NCBI GenBank assembly: GCA_030849075.1
Contig: JASAOO010003462.1
Location: 1-64,000, forward strand
Length of the DNA stretch: 64,000 nucleotides
DNA from: Zelonia costaricensis
Taxonomy: Eukaryota > Euglenozoa > Kinetoplastea > Trypanosomatida > Trypanosomatidae
Direction: 5' to 3'
The translations under genes were made by a program, and so were the position numbers. The notes beneath the pieces are model-generated. The model ran no database searches. It was given only the letters and a program-made list of their open reading frames with translations, and was not told the origin of the DNA. Below, one piece after another: positions 47,561-57,844 of this stretch (position 1 is its first letter; every line of letters starts with the position of its first letter).

Positions 47561-50500
47561 AAAGGTCTCGAGGGGGACGCGCAAACAACAAGCGAGGCTC
47601 ACAGATACGTGGGTCGCGAAGGCCGTGTACAAAAGAGCACGCTGACATAACACGCCAACGCAGAGACGCAAACACACGCACACAACGACAAGAAAAACAA
47701 AGGTGGAAACTAAGCAAAGAAACCACACAAAACGTACCAGTTCAATAAAAGACAAGTCAAGACTCGCGCAACCAATCAACCACGGAAAGACGCGCACAAC
47801 CCACTGAGAGAGCGGAAAACCAAAAAAAAAAAAAAAAGACGCGAAGAAGGAGGGTGGGTGGGGGAGGTGGCAAAGGAGCAAAAGGGTGGGGGAAACAAAT
47901 ACCAGAGAAGCACACCAGAGCGTCTGATGCAATAAAGAAAAGAACAGAGTCGCCAGGAAGACCAGAAAACAAAGTGCGCTGCGTTCTACCACGCGATGCA
48001 GATGTCGAGGTGAATCAGGTCACACACGAGAAGGTTCGCGTGAAGGCAAGTCCGTGTGTAAGAGCTTGTTTCCACGTCTGCGGGTGGAGCTGCGACGCGC
48101 TCCACTGTGTGCGTGTCTGCGTTGCCTCTCACGCGTGAGCGGTTGGGCGCGGGGGAGGGGGGGGGGCTCAATGGATAATAGCCGGGCCGTGCAGCGAAGA
48201 AAAAAAAAGTGGATGCACGACACTGCGGCCGAAAGCGAAAAAAAAAAAGGAAGCCAAGAAGCCAGCCGGTAGCAAGCGCTTGGAGAGGGCAGCAGGGTAC
48301 GACAAGNCAAAGTGCCTTCGAAAGAAGGAAAAAGAGAGGCGCGCTAGCAGGGAGCTCTGTGCAGAGAAAGGGCGAGCAGATGAGAAGACCGCGGCAGAGA
48401 ATGCTGAAAGGAGGGAGGGAGGGAGGGGGGGGGCGACCGGCTCAGTTTTCCACGAGCTGGCGGTGAGGGTTGTTGTTTTGTGTGCCGTGACGCGTGTCTC
48501 CTGCTCCAGCCGGCGTTGCTTTTCTTTTTGCCCTTTTCGGGCTTCTACTCCTGTACTGTAGCTGTAGAAAGTGAGGCGAGGGTCTCCAACTCCTCTTCGG
48601 TGTGGTGTGTGTGTGTGTGTGTGTGTGTGCAACCTCACGATGACGTCTCACAAATGCGCCTGCAAAGCCGATGCTTACCCCTAGGCGAAACTGCGTTTGT
48701 CGGTGGGCCCGGCGCAGGTGCGCGGAGAGAGAAGCCCACGGAAAAAACAGGGTGTAAGGCGTTCCTACGTCACAGTGGGAAGCGAGAGAGAAGGGCGGGT
48801 CAGCTATTTCTCGTTTTGCGGCCTGCCGCGTGTCCTCCCCTTGCTGGCTCCAAGACGGAAAACCCGTGAAGCGAGCGCGGGATGCCGAGAGCGGAGGATG
48901 AGGAGGAGCGTCACAAGGGATAGAGATAGAAAGGAGAGAGCAGAAGGTAAAACGGACTGCGGGGTGGAGCGTGAGGGTAGTAGTAGTAGCAGAAGAAAGA
49001 TAGGGGAGGGAGGAGGGAACGAAGTGAAGGGATGCAGCACGTCAGTTTGGTGTACCCGTCTTCGAAGCGTAAAGAGGAAACGAAAACGACTCGTGAGCTT
49101 GACGTACGCTTGCGGGTGCCAAATCGCACACGACACGGATGACACCGGCGAGGCGTCGATCCACAGGTGAAAAACAGAAACGGAGACGCACCACAACAGA
49201 AAAAAAAGGAAAACACAACACACGTCCGTGGTGTGAAAAGGGGGAAAACGGATGCTTGAAGATCGACGAGACGACGGAGCGCGGTGCACGTACTGAGCGG
49301 GTGCTTCTAGTGATTGTCGATTTGCTGGTAAGTGTCTGTCTGGGTGAAAACAGCCACCGTAGCCTACAGGTGCTAAAGATAATGAAAACGGGTCGTAGGA
49401 AGGGAGACGGGGGGGCTGTGGTCGAGCTGAAGCAAAGCAGCGAGACCCGTGGGGTGAAGAGAGGAAAACAGTGAGGGTGGAGGAAGTGGACCGATGACAC
49501 ACAAATAGTCGAAGCTAACGTGAGGTGACAGCGAGGACAAGAAGCGGTGCGGGAGAGACGAGGTGTGCGTTACGGCGCGCCAGCTGTCGGGGCAAACAAG
49601 ACAAGAAAAAAAACGGATGGATGTGCTGTCGAAGCAACTCAAGTTATTTCAGCGCGTCTCGTTGTGAGCGCCAACCACACGGAGAGGTGGGGTGTGCTGC
49701 AGGGCACGCTTCAAGCTCCTTCCTTTTTTTTTTGCTTCGTTGTAGCTTCACCGTTGTCGCGCTGCGCCGATTCCTTTCTTCGCTCTGCACTGTCGAAGCG
49801 TGCCTTTCCAGTGGCACCTTGGCGAATGGAACTTGAATGCGACAAAGCGCGTGTCGTCACCGGCACCAACGCGGAAACTCAACCAAAAAATGCCACACGC
49901 GAAGTCACGCAAACACGCAATCCACACACACACACAACGCCGAATTCGAGAAAACGCGGAAAAGCAAAGACGCTGCAGGGCAAAACAAAACAAAACACGC
50001 AATCGCAAACACAAGAACGCACGCAAACAACGCAAAAAGAAAAAGAGAAGAGGGGGTGGGACAGAGAGGAAGAGAGAAACTACCTCTCGACAAGGACGAC
50101 AGGCAGTGATGTGGCTGCGTAGGTGGTGTGGGAGATGGACCAGCCCAGACAGCGCAGAAGGGCGCTAGGCGCGGGAGAAGACACAGTAACACGCGAGAAC
50201 AGCACAGAAGAGCTTTGGGGGGGGGGGGCTTACACTGACAGAGGATAGTGACTACGTGGGAGCGGTAGAAGGGGCTTCGTGTGTGTCTTTGTTCGGCCTC
50301 TCGGGTAACGGCGTGTGTGGTTTCACTTTCCGTCCGCGAGCTGGTGATGGCAGCAGGCGGGGAGTGGGCCCCGGGAGGGGGACGGCGAAGGGGTGGTTGA
50401 GTGGGTGGGAGGAGGGGGGAAGGGGCGCAAATAGTGCAGAAGAGAGCACCTACGGGCGTCGCAACGTGCGGATGGGAGCGGCGACGGGGACGGCCACACC

Positions 50501-51285
50501 GAGTTTGTGGTGTGTGGGTGTATGACGAGGAGACGGGAGGGGGGGGGGAAGCGCAGTTCCACACGCGGTCACGGGAGTTGTGACATTGCGAGAGGTGCGA
50601 GGGGGGAGCGAAGTGACAGAGTAGTGCATCGTCGTCCATGCAGAGAAAACGGGCACGGCCAGCCGCAAGTGTCTCCGCCGCAGTGCAATGCCGCATCGGA
50701 GCTGCTCTTTTTTGCCACGCTCTTCCCCCCCCCCCCAACCACCACCTCAAACACAAGAGGGAGAGGAAGAGCGGGGGGGGGGGGGCTCGCCATTTGCGTT
50801 GCACTCACCACACCAGGCAGTGGTGGCACCGGGAGGGTGGGGGACGGGGGGAAAGGAGCGTGAGCGACCCCGCTTTTCGTCTTACCCAAACTCACGTACG
50901 CGCCATTGCAGGCCATTGCCTACCTGCAAGCGCAGGGTCGGCTCGTCGTCTGTTGCTGTGCTCCCTCTCTCGTGGCGAAAGCCTAGTTGGACGTCCATGG
51001 TTGTTTCTTTCCTCTCTCCATTCTTTTTTTCTTTTTGCTCACGTGTGTGTATGGCAGAGACGGCGCGGTTCTGCACCAAAGGCAGACACCCCCAACCGGG
51101 GTGGCTGAGTGATGGCAGCCAGCACGGAGACGTGAGGGGGAGGGGGGGCGGTTGTTGATGAGTGGGCGGCCTCGTCCGAGCCCACAGCCCGGTTGGAAAG
51201 TGGGAGAGGCTTCTATGCAGATGGGGCAGGTGCACAAGGGCGGTGGTGGTCGTGAAGAGAGCTCCTGCACAGACAGCACGGTGTG
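47561..51285. other. 3.7 kb region without a recognisable gene
   Basis: No credible coding frame on either strand. Simple sequence includes an A run at about 47822-47837, a GT microsatellite at 48605-48629, and G runs near 50217-50228 and 50777-50787. Position 48307 is an unresolved base. It lies downstream of SAS-6 in the transcription direction and so probably contains the SAS-6 3' UTR, but it is much longer than the other intergenic regions. Confidence 0.55.
48605..48629. repeat. GT microsatellite, about 12 units
   Basis: Uninterrupted GT dinucleotides within the 3.7 kb gene-poor stretch. Confidence 0.9.
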
Positions 51286-53691
51286 TCAGAAGTAGGCGCT
51301 CTCCGTCGTCACCGTCGCTCGCGCCGCGACGCCGTCAGCTGCAAAAAATGACTTGCCGGCGAGGCCGGTGAGGGAGGAGCGCACCGTACGCGGCGACGGC
51401 TTGTCGAGGACGGGCGCCGTTCCCGTCACAGGGTTCAACGCGGGCGGCGACGTGGATGTGGCAGCCCCGGTGATCGGGTCCGTGCGGCTGCGCGACTCGG
51501 TGCTGGCGCGGCCGTGCGGCTCCGTCAGTCCCGCCGTCTCGGCGCTGCCGGCCCGCTCCTCGCTCCCGTGCGCCGGTGACGGCGACGCAGTCTTGTGGGC
51601 GAAGAGGGACGGCCGCTGTGGTGCACCCGCGGCGCTGCTCAGCTCGGCGCCGACCCGCCCCGGACTCGTGTTGCGGAACAGGCCGCTGGACGAGGACGGG
51701 TGGTAGGCCCCGATGCCGGTCCGATAGCCGGGCTGCGCCACAACGTGCGTGTTGGCAGCGAACTCCCGCATGAGGTCTGTGGCCGGCGTTGTCGCCGACG
51801 CAGCAGCAGCCCCGGCGCTGGCGTCTCGGCCGGGAAAGGCGGAGCTCAGCACGCCCCAGTGCCGTCCGTTGATGCTGGTGCTCTGCTGCAGACGGAGCAG
51901 GGCCTGCTGGCTCAGCTTCACCTCCTGCACGAGTTGCTCGCGCGCCGTGTTGGTCGCCTCGAGCTGGTCGCGCAGCTCGTTGTTCTTGCGGAGCAGCTCC
52001 TGCACTCGCTGCGTCGCCGCCGTCAGCTCGTCCTGCAGCCGCCGCGCACCGCCCTCGCGCTCGTGAAGCAGCGCCTCCTGACTGCGCAGCTGGTCCATGG
52101 CGATGTGGTAGCGGTCCTTGACGTTTTTGATGGACTGCAGCTGCGTCGCGATGATGTGGTGCGCCTTGTCGAGACTCTTCTCCGCGTCGCGGACGCGGTC
52201 CGCCTGCTGCTTGTTCTGCTCCGCGAGGATGCGGATGTACTCGTCCTGCCGCTCGTAGTGCGCCTGCAGCGCCGTCAGCTTCTCTTCGCGGTTCTGCAGC
52301 GCCGTACTCGTCCCGCGCAGCCGCTCCGCCAGCGTCACGTAGTTCAGCTCGTTCTCCGACATCGCCTTGGTCGCCTCCGCCTTGAAGGAGGCCAGCTCCT
52401 CGTTCATCTCGCGCAGCGCGGCGAGCTCCTTGTCCTGCACCGCGGCCGTGTCCTGAGCGGTGCGGAGCTGCGACTCGAGCGATGTGACAGCCGCCTCCAG
52501 CTCCGTGACGCGGCCGCGCAGCTGCGTTAGCATGGCGTCCTTCTCGCTGGTCGTCTCGCGCAGCTGGCGCGCCTTCTCCTCGACCGCGTGCGTGAGCTGC
52601 TCCACCTTTTTGTCGAACGACTCCCGCGCAGTGCTCATCTCTTTGGTGTGGTGGTCGCGCAGGCGGTTCAGCGCGGCCAGCTGCGCCTTCTCCGCGTCTG
52701 TGGTCATGAAGCGCATCTCCTCCTCTGCCTTGCGCAGGCTGGCGCGGAGATCGCTGTTGGCGCCGCGCAGGCGGTCCACCTCGTCCTGCAGCGCCGTCGT
52801 GCTGGCCACGCGGGCCGACTCAGCGGCATGGTAGGCGTGCTCGAAGTGTTGAAAGCGCTCGGCCAGGTAGCGCTTCAGCCCCGCATCGCCCTGCCGGAGC
52901 AGCACCAGCGATATGTGCTCCACCGTCTTGAAGTCCGTCGCCTCCAGTACTCGCAGCGTCCCACGACCCGCGTCGCTCGGCGCGGCCCCACCAGCGGCGC
53001 CATTCAGGACGAAGGACAGCTCGTACGGGGAGGCGCCTTCGGCGATGTCGCGCAGCATGCCTACGAGATAGCGTGGAAAGCCACTGAAGTCTACGAGAAG
53101 CTCGAGGCGCTGCTTGAAGGCCCCGTAGTCGTCCTCGAGAAGCTCCAGCTCAAAGAGAAAGAACGGGTCGGCAGGGTCTGTCAGCCGGACGAGCACCACC
53201 CGCGTGACGCCGTTGGGGCCGCCCCGTCCGGCTCGCACGTACATGCCGAGCGGCCGCACTTGTGTCTCGTGGGCGTGCAGGCGAGTCGACACCATGACGA
53301 CGGTCTCTAAAAGGGCCTCCGGCTGCTCCTCCGCCGCAGACTTGGATGGCGATGCGTGGATGAAGGGGTCATGGCGAGCCGGGCGGAGCGTCGCGGTCCC
53401 GGACGCTAGTCTGTCACCGTCGACGAGATCCTCCGCAGCCCGCAGGTCTTGCTGCTGCCGGTGCCGAAGCTGACCGTGACCGGGCTGCGCAGTGCGCAAG
53501 TTGCGCGCCGCGGCGACATTGTCGCTAGGGTGGTCATGCCGCCGGTGATAGAGGTCGCTGACCTGCTGGGCATGCGCAGGAGCAGGCTGCCGTTGCCGGT
53601 CTATCTGAGCCCTTCCGTACCCGGTAGAGCTGCTCGTGGCACCGTCCTCGGTGCTCATCGCGCTTGTGTTTTGGTGGTAGCTGTTTATCAT
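51286..53691 (-). CDS. SAS6: SAS-6 centriole/basal body cartwheel protein
   Basis: An 801-residue protein. Residues ~126-285 form the SAS-6 head domain: FLFELELLEDDY, then LELLVDFSGFPRYL (the LLVDF-F signature), then LRVLEATDFKTVEHISLVLLRQGD and LKRYLAERF at the end. A long coiled coil follows (about 286-630, Glu/Leu/Arg/Gln heptads), then a Ser/Pro/Thr/Ala-rich, probably disordered tail. SAS-6 heads dimerise and nine homodimers form the cartwheel that sets ninefold symmetry of basal bodies. The 125-residue polar, Gln/His-rich N-terminal extension before the head agrees with the Leishmania protein, whose structurally studied head begins near residue 97 (family knowledge). The long coiled coil separates it from the SAS6-like paralogue, which lacks one. 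A second in-frame ATG lies at 53658; the first is used here. Confidence 0.93.
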   Translation of the reverse strand: MINSYHQNTSAMSTEDGATSSSTGYGRAQIDRQRQPAPAHAQQVSDLYHRRHDHPSDNVAAARNLRTAQPGHGQLRHRQQQDLRAAEDLVDGDRLASGTATLRPARHDPFIHASPSKSAAEEQPEALLETVVMVSTRLHAHETQVRPLGMYVRAGRGGPNGVTRVVLVRLTDPADPFFLFELELLEDDYGAFKQRLELLVDFSGFPRYLVGMLRDIAEGASPYELSFVLNGAAGGAAPSDAGRGTLRVLEATDFKTVEHISLVLLRQGDAGLKRYLAERFQHFEHAYHAAESARVASTTALQDEVDRLRGANSDLRASLRKAEEEMRFMTTDAEKAQLAALNRLRDHHTKEMSTARESFDKKVEQLTHAVEEKARQLRETTSEKDAMLTQLRGRVTELEAAVTSLESQLRTAQDTAAVQDKELAALREMNEELASFKAEATKAMSENELNYVTLAERLRGTSTALQNREEKLTALQAHYERQDEYIRILAEQNKQQADRVRDAEKSLDKAHHIIATQLQSIKNVKDRYHIAMDQLRSQEALLHEREGGARRLQDELTAATQRVQELLRKNNELRDQLEATNTAREQLVQEVKLSQQALLRLQQSTSINGRHWGVLSSAFPGRDASAGAAAASATTPATDLMREFAANTHVVAQPGYRTGIGAYHPSSSSGLFRNTSPGRVGAELSSAAGAPQRPSLFAHKTASPSPAHGSEERAGSAETAGLTEPHGRASTESRSRTDPITGAATSTSPPALNPVTGTAPVLDKPSPRTVRSSLTGLAGKSFFAADGVAARATVTTESAYF

Positions 53692-53745
53692 GATGTGGCG
53701 CTGAGTCGCACCAACGTGCGTGTCGCAGCGGTGACGACGTCACCT

Positions 53746-53773
53746 CTCCGTCAGACAAAGAAAAGAGAAGGCA
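53746..53773 (-). promoter_or_regulatory. Candidate trans-splice acceptor, SAS-6
   Basis: A T/C-rich tract (CTGCCTTCTCTTTTCTTTG, about 53773-53755) is followed by GACGGAG, with AG at 53747-53746. The predicted leader is 54 bases. Confidence 0.55.
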
Positions 53774-53847
53774 GAACACGGCAAGGTTTTGTCAGCACTC
53801 GTGGCGCACACAAGAAAAAAAAAGGACTTCTCGTGTGACCAAGTGTG

Positions 53848-53851
<4 letters not shown>

Positions 53852-53886
<35 letters not shown>
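53852..53886. repeat. GT microsatellite, about 17 units
   Basis: The longest dinucleotide repeat in the window, close to the SAS-6 splice region. Confidence 0.95.
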
Positions 53887-53887
<1 letters not shown>

Positions 53888-53974
53888 ATCTATGGTATAG
53901 GGAAAAAAACGGCGGAACGTGCACGCGGCAGAAAGAGTGCGAGGAGGAAGCCAACGTCGCCGTGCAAGCGCGGC

Positions 53975-54074
53975 CGGGCACAAAGGGGGGGAGGGAGGGG
54001 GGAGGGCCTCGCAAACGTCGAAGTNCGGGGCACAAGGGGGGGGGGGGGGGGGTAGGGCCTCGCAAACGTCGAAG
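53975..54074. repeat. Tandem 49-base duplication around an unresolved base
   Basis: Two near-identical blocks (53975-54023 and 54026-54074) begin with GGGCACAA, pass through a G run and end with GCCTCGCAAACGTCGAAG. Only a T and the N at 54025 separate them. This is as likely to be an assembly join of overlapping ends as a real tandem repeat. Confidence 0.8.
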
Positions 54075-55706
54075 CAGGCGTCGACCCGTCGCGCAGGGCA
54101 GTCGTTGAGGGCAGCTCGGAGTGGGGGAGGAAGACTTGGGGAAAAAAAGGGGTTGTTCTATGAAAGGTAAAGCGAGGGAGCCTCGGCCTTGTACACGAAG
54201 TCTATGCTACTCTGGAAACACGCTTGTGTCTCTACAGAGGTAGAGAGAGGGGAAGATGACGGTGCGAGTAGTGCAGTGAGATGGGGGAAGACGGCGAACT
54301 CAGTGAGCAGCAAGGAGAAAGGAGAATGTGCGCTTTCGGTTCGCCTTGCGCAGGGCTGGAGTTGCGCACTTCGTGGAGAGAAGCAGATCTCTGTCGCAAG
54401 ACCACGAGCCCAACTCAAGCACGCGTCTGTGTTTCTGTCGCTGCGGGTGTGAGGGGCAGGGTCTTCAGTGTCGGGGAGGTGCGTCAACGACAGTCATGGC
54501 GGAAGAACAAGGGGATAGTTAGGTGCGAGTACGACGAGTGATGGAGAAGACTTCAAAGACGTACCATACGTCCATTGCTCAGCGTTCAAAGGTGTCAGCG
54601 CTGTCGCTCTTCACCCGCTCCGTGAGGTCGTGTCAGCGGAGCCTTGCCGTGGGGTTGACGCGCACATACACACAGATGCCCGCCGATCGGCACTGGCATT
54701 CCCGGAGACAGGAATTGACACAGCCACGCTGCTACCCATGAGAGAAACTGAAGGTGGTGGGGGAAAGGGGAACCGGACCCAAAGTGCGGTCACGTCAACA
54801 GTTCGTTTTAAGGGTCATGGACATGTACGCCTGGATATCCGTCTTGCGTTGCTCCTTGTTCTTCCTGCTTGATCGTGTGCGAGTGCGTTATCACTGTAAA
54901 GATGTCCGTAAGACCATCGACAAAACGGGTGCCAACCTCCGTTCCTCCTCCCCCCCTGGCTTCTCTTCCTCTGACGCTGGAGGTGACCCAGAGGGGTGGC
55001 GAGACGCCGCGCGCGGCAAAGTGCGCGAAGGGCGACTCGACAAAGCGAAAAAAACACTACAACTCAGCGGCAAAGACAGCCACGCCCAAGAGGAACAAGC
55101 CGAAGGCCAACGTCAGAGAGCGAGGCAGTCCCACAAGCGGCGAACGAGGAGGCGAACTGGGCCACAGGCACACGCTTACAGCGGTCACCCGAAACGACCA
55201 GTGAACCTACCCTTCACTGCGCATCGCCCTTGTGAGACACTCCCGTTGCTGACATTCTTTTTTTCTTGCTTCCTTTCTTTTAACGGAAAACAGCGGAGCT
55301 CTGTTACACACCGGCAATTAAGACCCACCGCGAGCCGTCACGCAACAAGCTGCGGTGACGTCCGCGGACACGCTAAACAGAACAAGAAGAACCAAACGGA
55401 CCCGACGCCCCTCACACACCCCACGAGTTGCCTTGTCGCTCTTCGAAAGCGAAGACAGGGCAGAGCGCATCGTTGCATTGGCAGTCGGGTTGTTGCCTGC
55501 ACGGTTCCTCGGTTGGTTGGTTTTTTTTGTTTTTTTTTCTTTGGCCGCGATGGAACGTGCCTTGACCGTCAACTCCAGTCTGCACCGCGCGCGCTGTAGA
55601 GGCACACCCGTGAACACAGCCCCCGCCGACCTGAGAGACAGACAAAGAACAGAAGAACAAAACCAAAAGGGCCGGCTGCACCTTCGTCGTTTTTTTTTCT
55701 GTCTCC

Positions 55707-56216
55707 TCACTGCACGCGGGGATCGTGGAGGTGGCGGCGGCGGAGCACGGCATCGCGCTGCTGCTGCACCGCCTCGGCGTTCAGCTCCTCCTCGCCCAGC
55801 ACGCTGGACGCGGCGTTGAAGGCGGTGCGTCGCGCCTTATGGATGTCCTGACTCATCGCCCGCTGCCCCGAGGCGCTCGCGACGCGCTGCCACACGTACC
55901 CGCTCGGCTCAGGCTCGTCGGCGCCGTCGTTGTTCATCGACATGACCACGAAGAAGGCGAAGAAGAGCAGGTTTCGGGCGACGCGCAGGTGCAGCGCCTT
56001 TGCCTCGCCGTCCTGCCGCCACCGGCGCATGAACCACGAGAGCACGGGGATGCGCACCTTGGTGGGCAGCCAGAAGTCTGCCGTGTCGTGGGCCAGCACG
56101 GCGATCGGGATGCCGATGCAGACGGCCTTGATGAAGGTCGTGGAGGGCACCATGGGCAGCCGCATCTCCTCGATGCGATTCACCCACGAGCTCACAGAGA
56201 CGGCGACTTGGTCCAT
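55707..56216 (-). CDS. Small membrane protein with two hydrophobic segments, function unknown
   Basis: A 169-residue protein I do not recognise. A hydrophobic segment occurs at about 26-45 (TFIKAVCIGIPIAVLAHDTA) and another at about 82-96 (LLFFAFFVVMSM), between them a Trp/Arg-rich region (LPTKVRIPVLSWFMRRW). The C-terminal ~70 residues are polar with a charged Ala/Gln/Arg/Glu helix ending in HDPRVQ. The arrangement suggests a small organelle membrane protein with two helices. An ATG exists 51 codons upstream at 56369, but the candidate splice acceptor at 56306-56307 lies below it, so the chosen ATG at 56216 is the first in the mRNA. Homologues should be found in other trypanosomatids if the call is right. 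Confidence 0.78.
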   Translation of the reverse strand: MDQVAVSVSSWVNRIEEMRLPMVPSTTFIKAVCIGIPIAVLAHDTADFWLPTKVRIPVLSWFMRRWRQDGEAKALHLRVARNLLFFAFFVVMSMNNDGADEPEPSGYVWQRVASASGQRAMSQDIHKARRTAFNAASSVLGEEELNAEAVQQQRDAVLRRRHLHDPRVQ

Positions 56217-56305
56217 GGCTACGAGACGCGATGAGGAAGAAGCGTTTGCGAGTTGGGGAGCCGCACGCGGAGAGTGTTGAGGAGGCACTTGAGCAGAGGG
56301 GAGCT

Positions 56306-56352
56306 CTGAGCGTGCGTACGTGTGTGAGGGGGACGGGGGCCGGAGGGGAGGC
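56306..56352 (-). promoter_or_regulatory. Candidate trans-splice acceptor
   Basis: A C-rich tract (56352-56326) is followed by ACGCTCAG, with AG at 56307-56306. The predicted leader is about 90 bases. Confidence 0.55.
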
Positions 56353-57844
56353 GCGCGTGCGCAGCCCATGTTGTCGCACAGTACCGAAAGGTGGCCCGAT
56401 CACGAAGAAGCAGAGAGGAAGCGGCAATGAGGAGTTGTGGCGGGGATAGGGGCAGGGAGAATAGCTCCGTCGGCAGACCGGGGCAGCGGCGCTCTTCCCT
56501 TTTCATTTTCTGTGTCTTACCCAACGAAACCTCGCAGGCAGTCGAGCAGGGGCTGACGAAGGTGGGGGTGGAGTGGGGGGCTGCGGAGCGACTCTCATGG
56601 CAGGCGACGCTGTTGATGGCGTGCTCCGACTGTGCTGTCAAGCCGCTACGTGCCGCCTCTTTCCGATTGCGAGTGGGGTGCATTGAGAAGTACCGACCGT
56701 CCAGGCTCGCAGCGAAAGAAGGGAACGCCACTTCCGTCAGCGACGCGTGCGCGTTGTGTGAAGCTGCAGAAGCGACGGCTTTGTGTTTCTTCCAGCGACA
56801 CGATTTCTTCGATGCGCATGCACACGTGTTCGAGGTTTGAGGGCGAGGAAAGGCCTCGCGTGGGGGGGGGGGGGGGGCGTGCAGCCAGGAGGAGGCCACG
56901 TGAATCGAAATCCTCGCGCGCGAGGCGGCTACACCCGCAGCTGATGCCCACCCACATGCCTGGCCGCTTGTGACTGCATTCAGTAGTCCACATGAGTGCT
57001 GCATCACTGCGGGGGAGGGACGTGGAGGGAGTAACAGGGAAAAAAGGAAATGGGGGAGGGCGACGAAGAGAAGAAAACACAAACACAGTCATGGATGGAT
57101 GCCAGCAACATCACAGTCAACTCACTGTCAGGACAGCGGGAGCGACAAAGAGAAACAACCAGAAAACACCATGGGCTCTGCGATACGTCAGTTTGGGTCC
57201 TTGAAAAGCTAAAGTGTCCAGGCCAACGCACCCATGACCACCTACACACGCTTACACGTAAGCCGCCATCATCACCACGCGACGACGCGCCATTGTGCAC
57301 GCGTGCGGGTGAGAAGGGAGAGCGGGTGCGACAACGTCCGAAAAAGCTGCACCGGTAAGGCAAAGGCGCCCACCGTGAGTCGCCACAGCGGCCACCAAAA
57401 CAACCAAAAAGGAGGGCATTTGAAAAGAAGAAAGCGGCGAGGGAAACCTTGGGGATGCTCATCACGCGACTAGAAGCAGATACCGACACAGAGGCACAGG
57501 CACAGGCACAGGCAAGGGAGCTGCGGTGAAGAATAAAAGAAAGTCACCCGCTTCACAGCCGTGCAGCCGGCCCACACAGACACACAGATACGCTGAGAGG
57601 GGGAGGGAGAGAGTCAGTTGCTGGCACCGCAAATGCCAGAGCACACAACACATCGGACTGGACCAGTGAAAGCTCCTCTTCTGTTCTTCCTTGCCCAGAC
57701 AGACGCCATTGGGCACAGAGAGCGTGCAGACACGCAAAGGGGGAGATGGGGAAAGAAAAACACAACGGCAAGCGGTGCATCCCGCGCGCCGTGGAACTAC
57801 ACGCTCGCGTTCTTCATTGTTGTTGCTTTGCTTTCATCGCCTGC
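56353..57844. other. Intergenic region
   Basis: About 1.5 kb with no supportable gene. A G run lies at 56860-56877 and a CACAGG hexamer repeats three to four times near 57490-57512. Probably the 3' UTR of the FYVE protein gene. Confidence 0.55.

Larger units (their letters stand above)
53774..55706. other. Intergenic region with microsatellite and assembly ambiguity
   Basis: About 1.9 kb with no supportable gene. It includes a 35-base GT microsatellite at 53852-53886, a duplicated 49-base block flanking an unresolved base near 54025, and T-rich sequence near 55520-55545. Likely the 3' UTR of the gene at 55707-56216. Confidence 0.55.
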
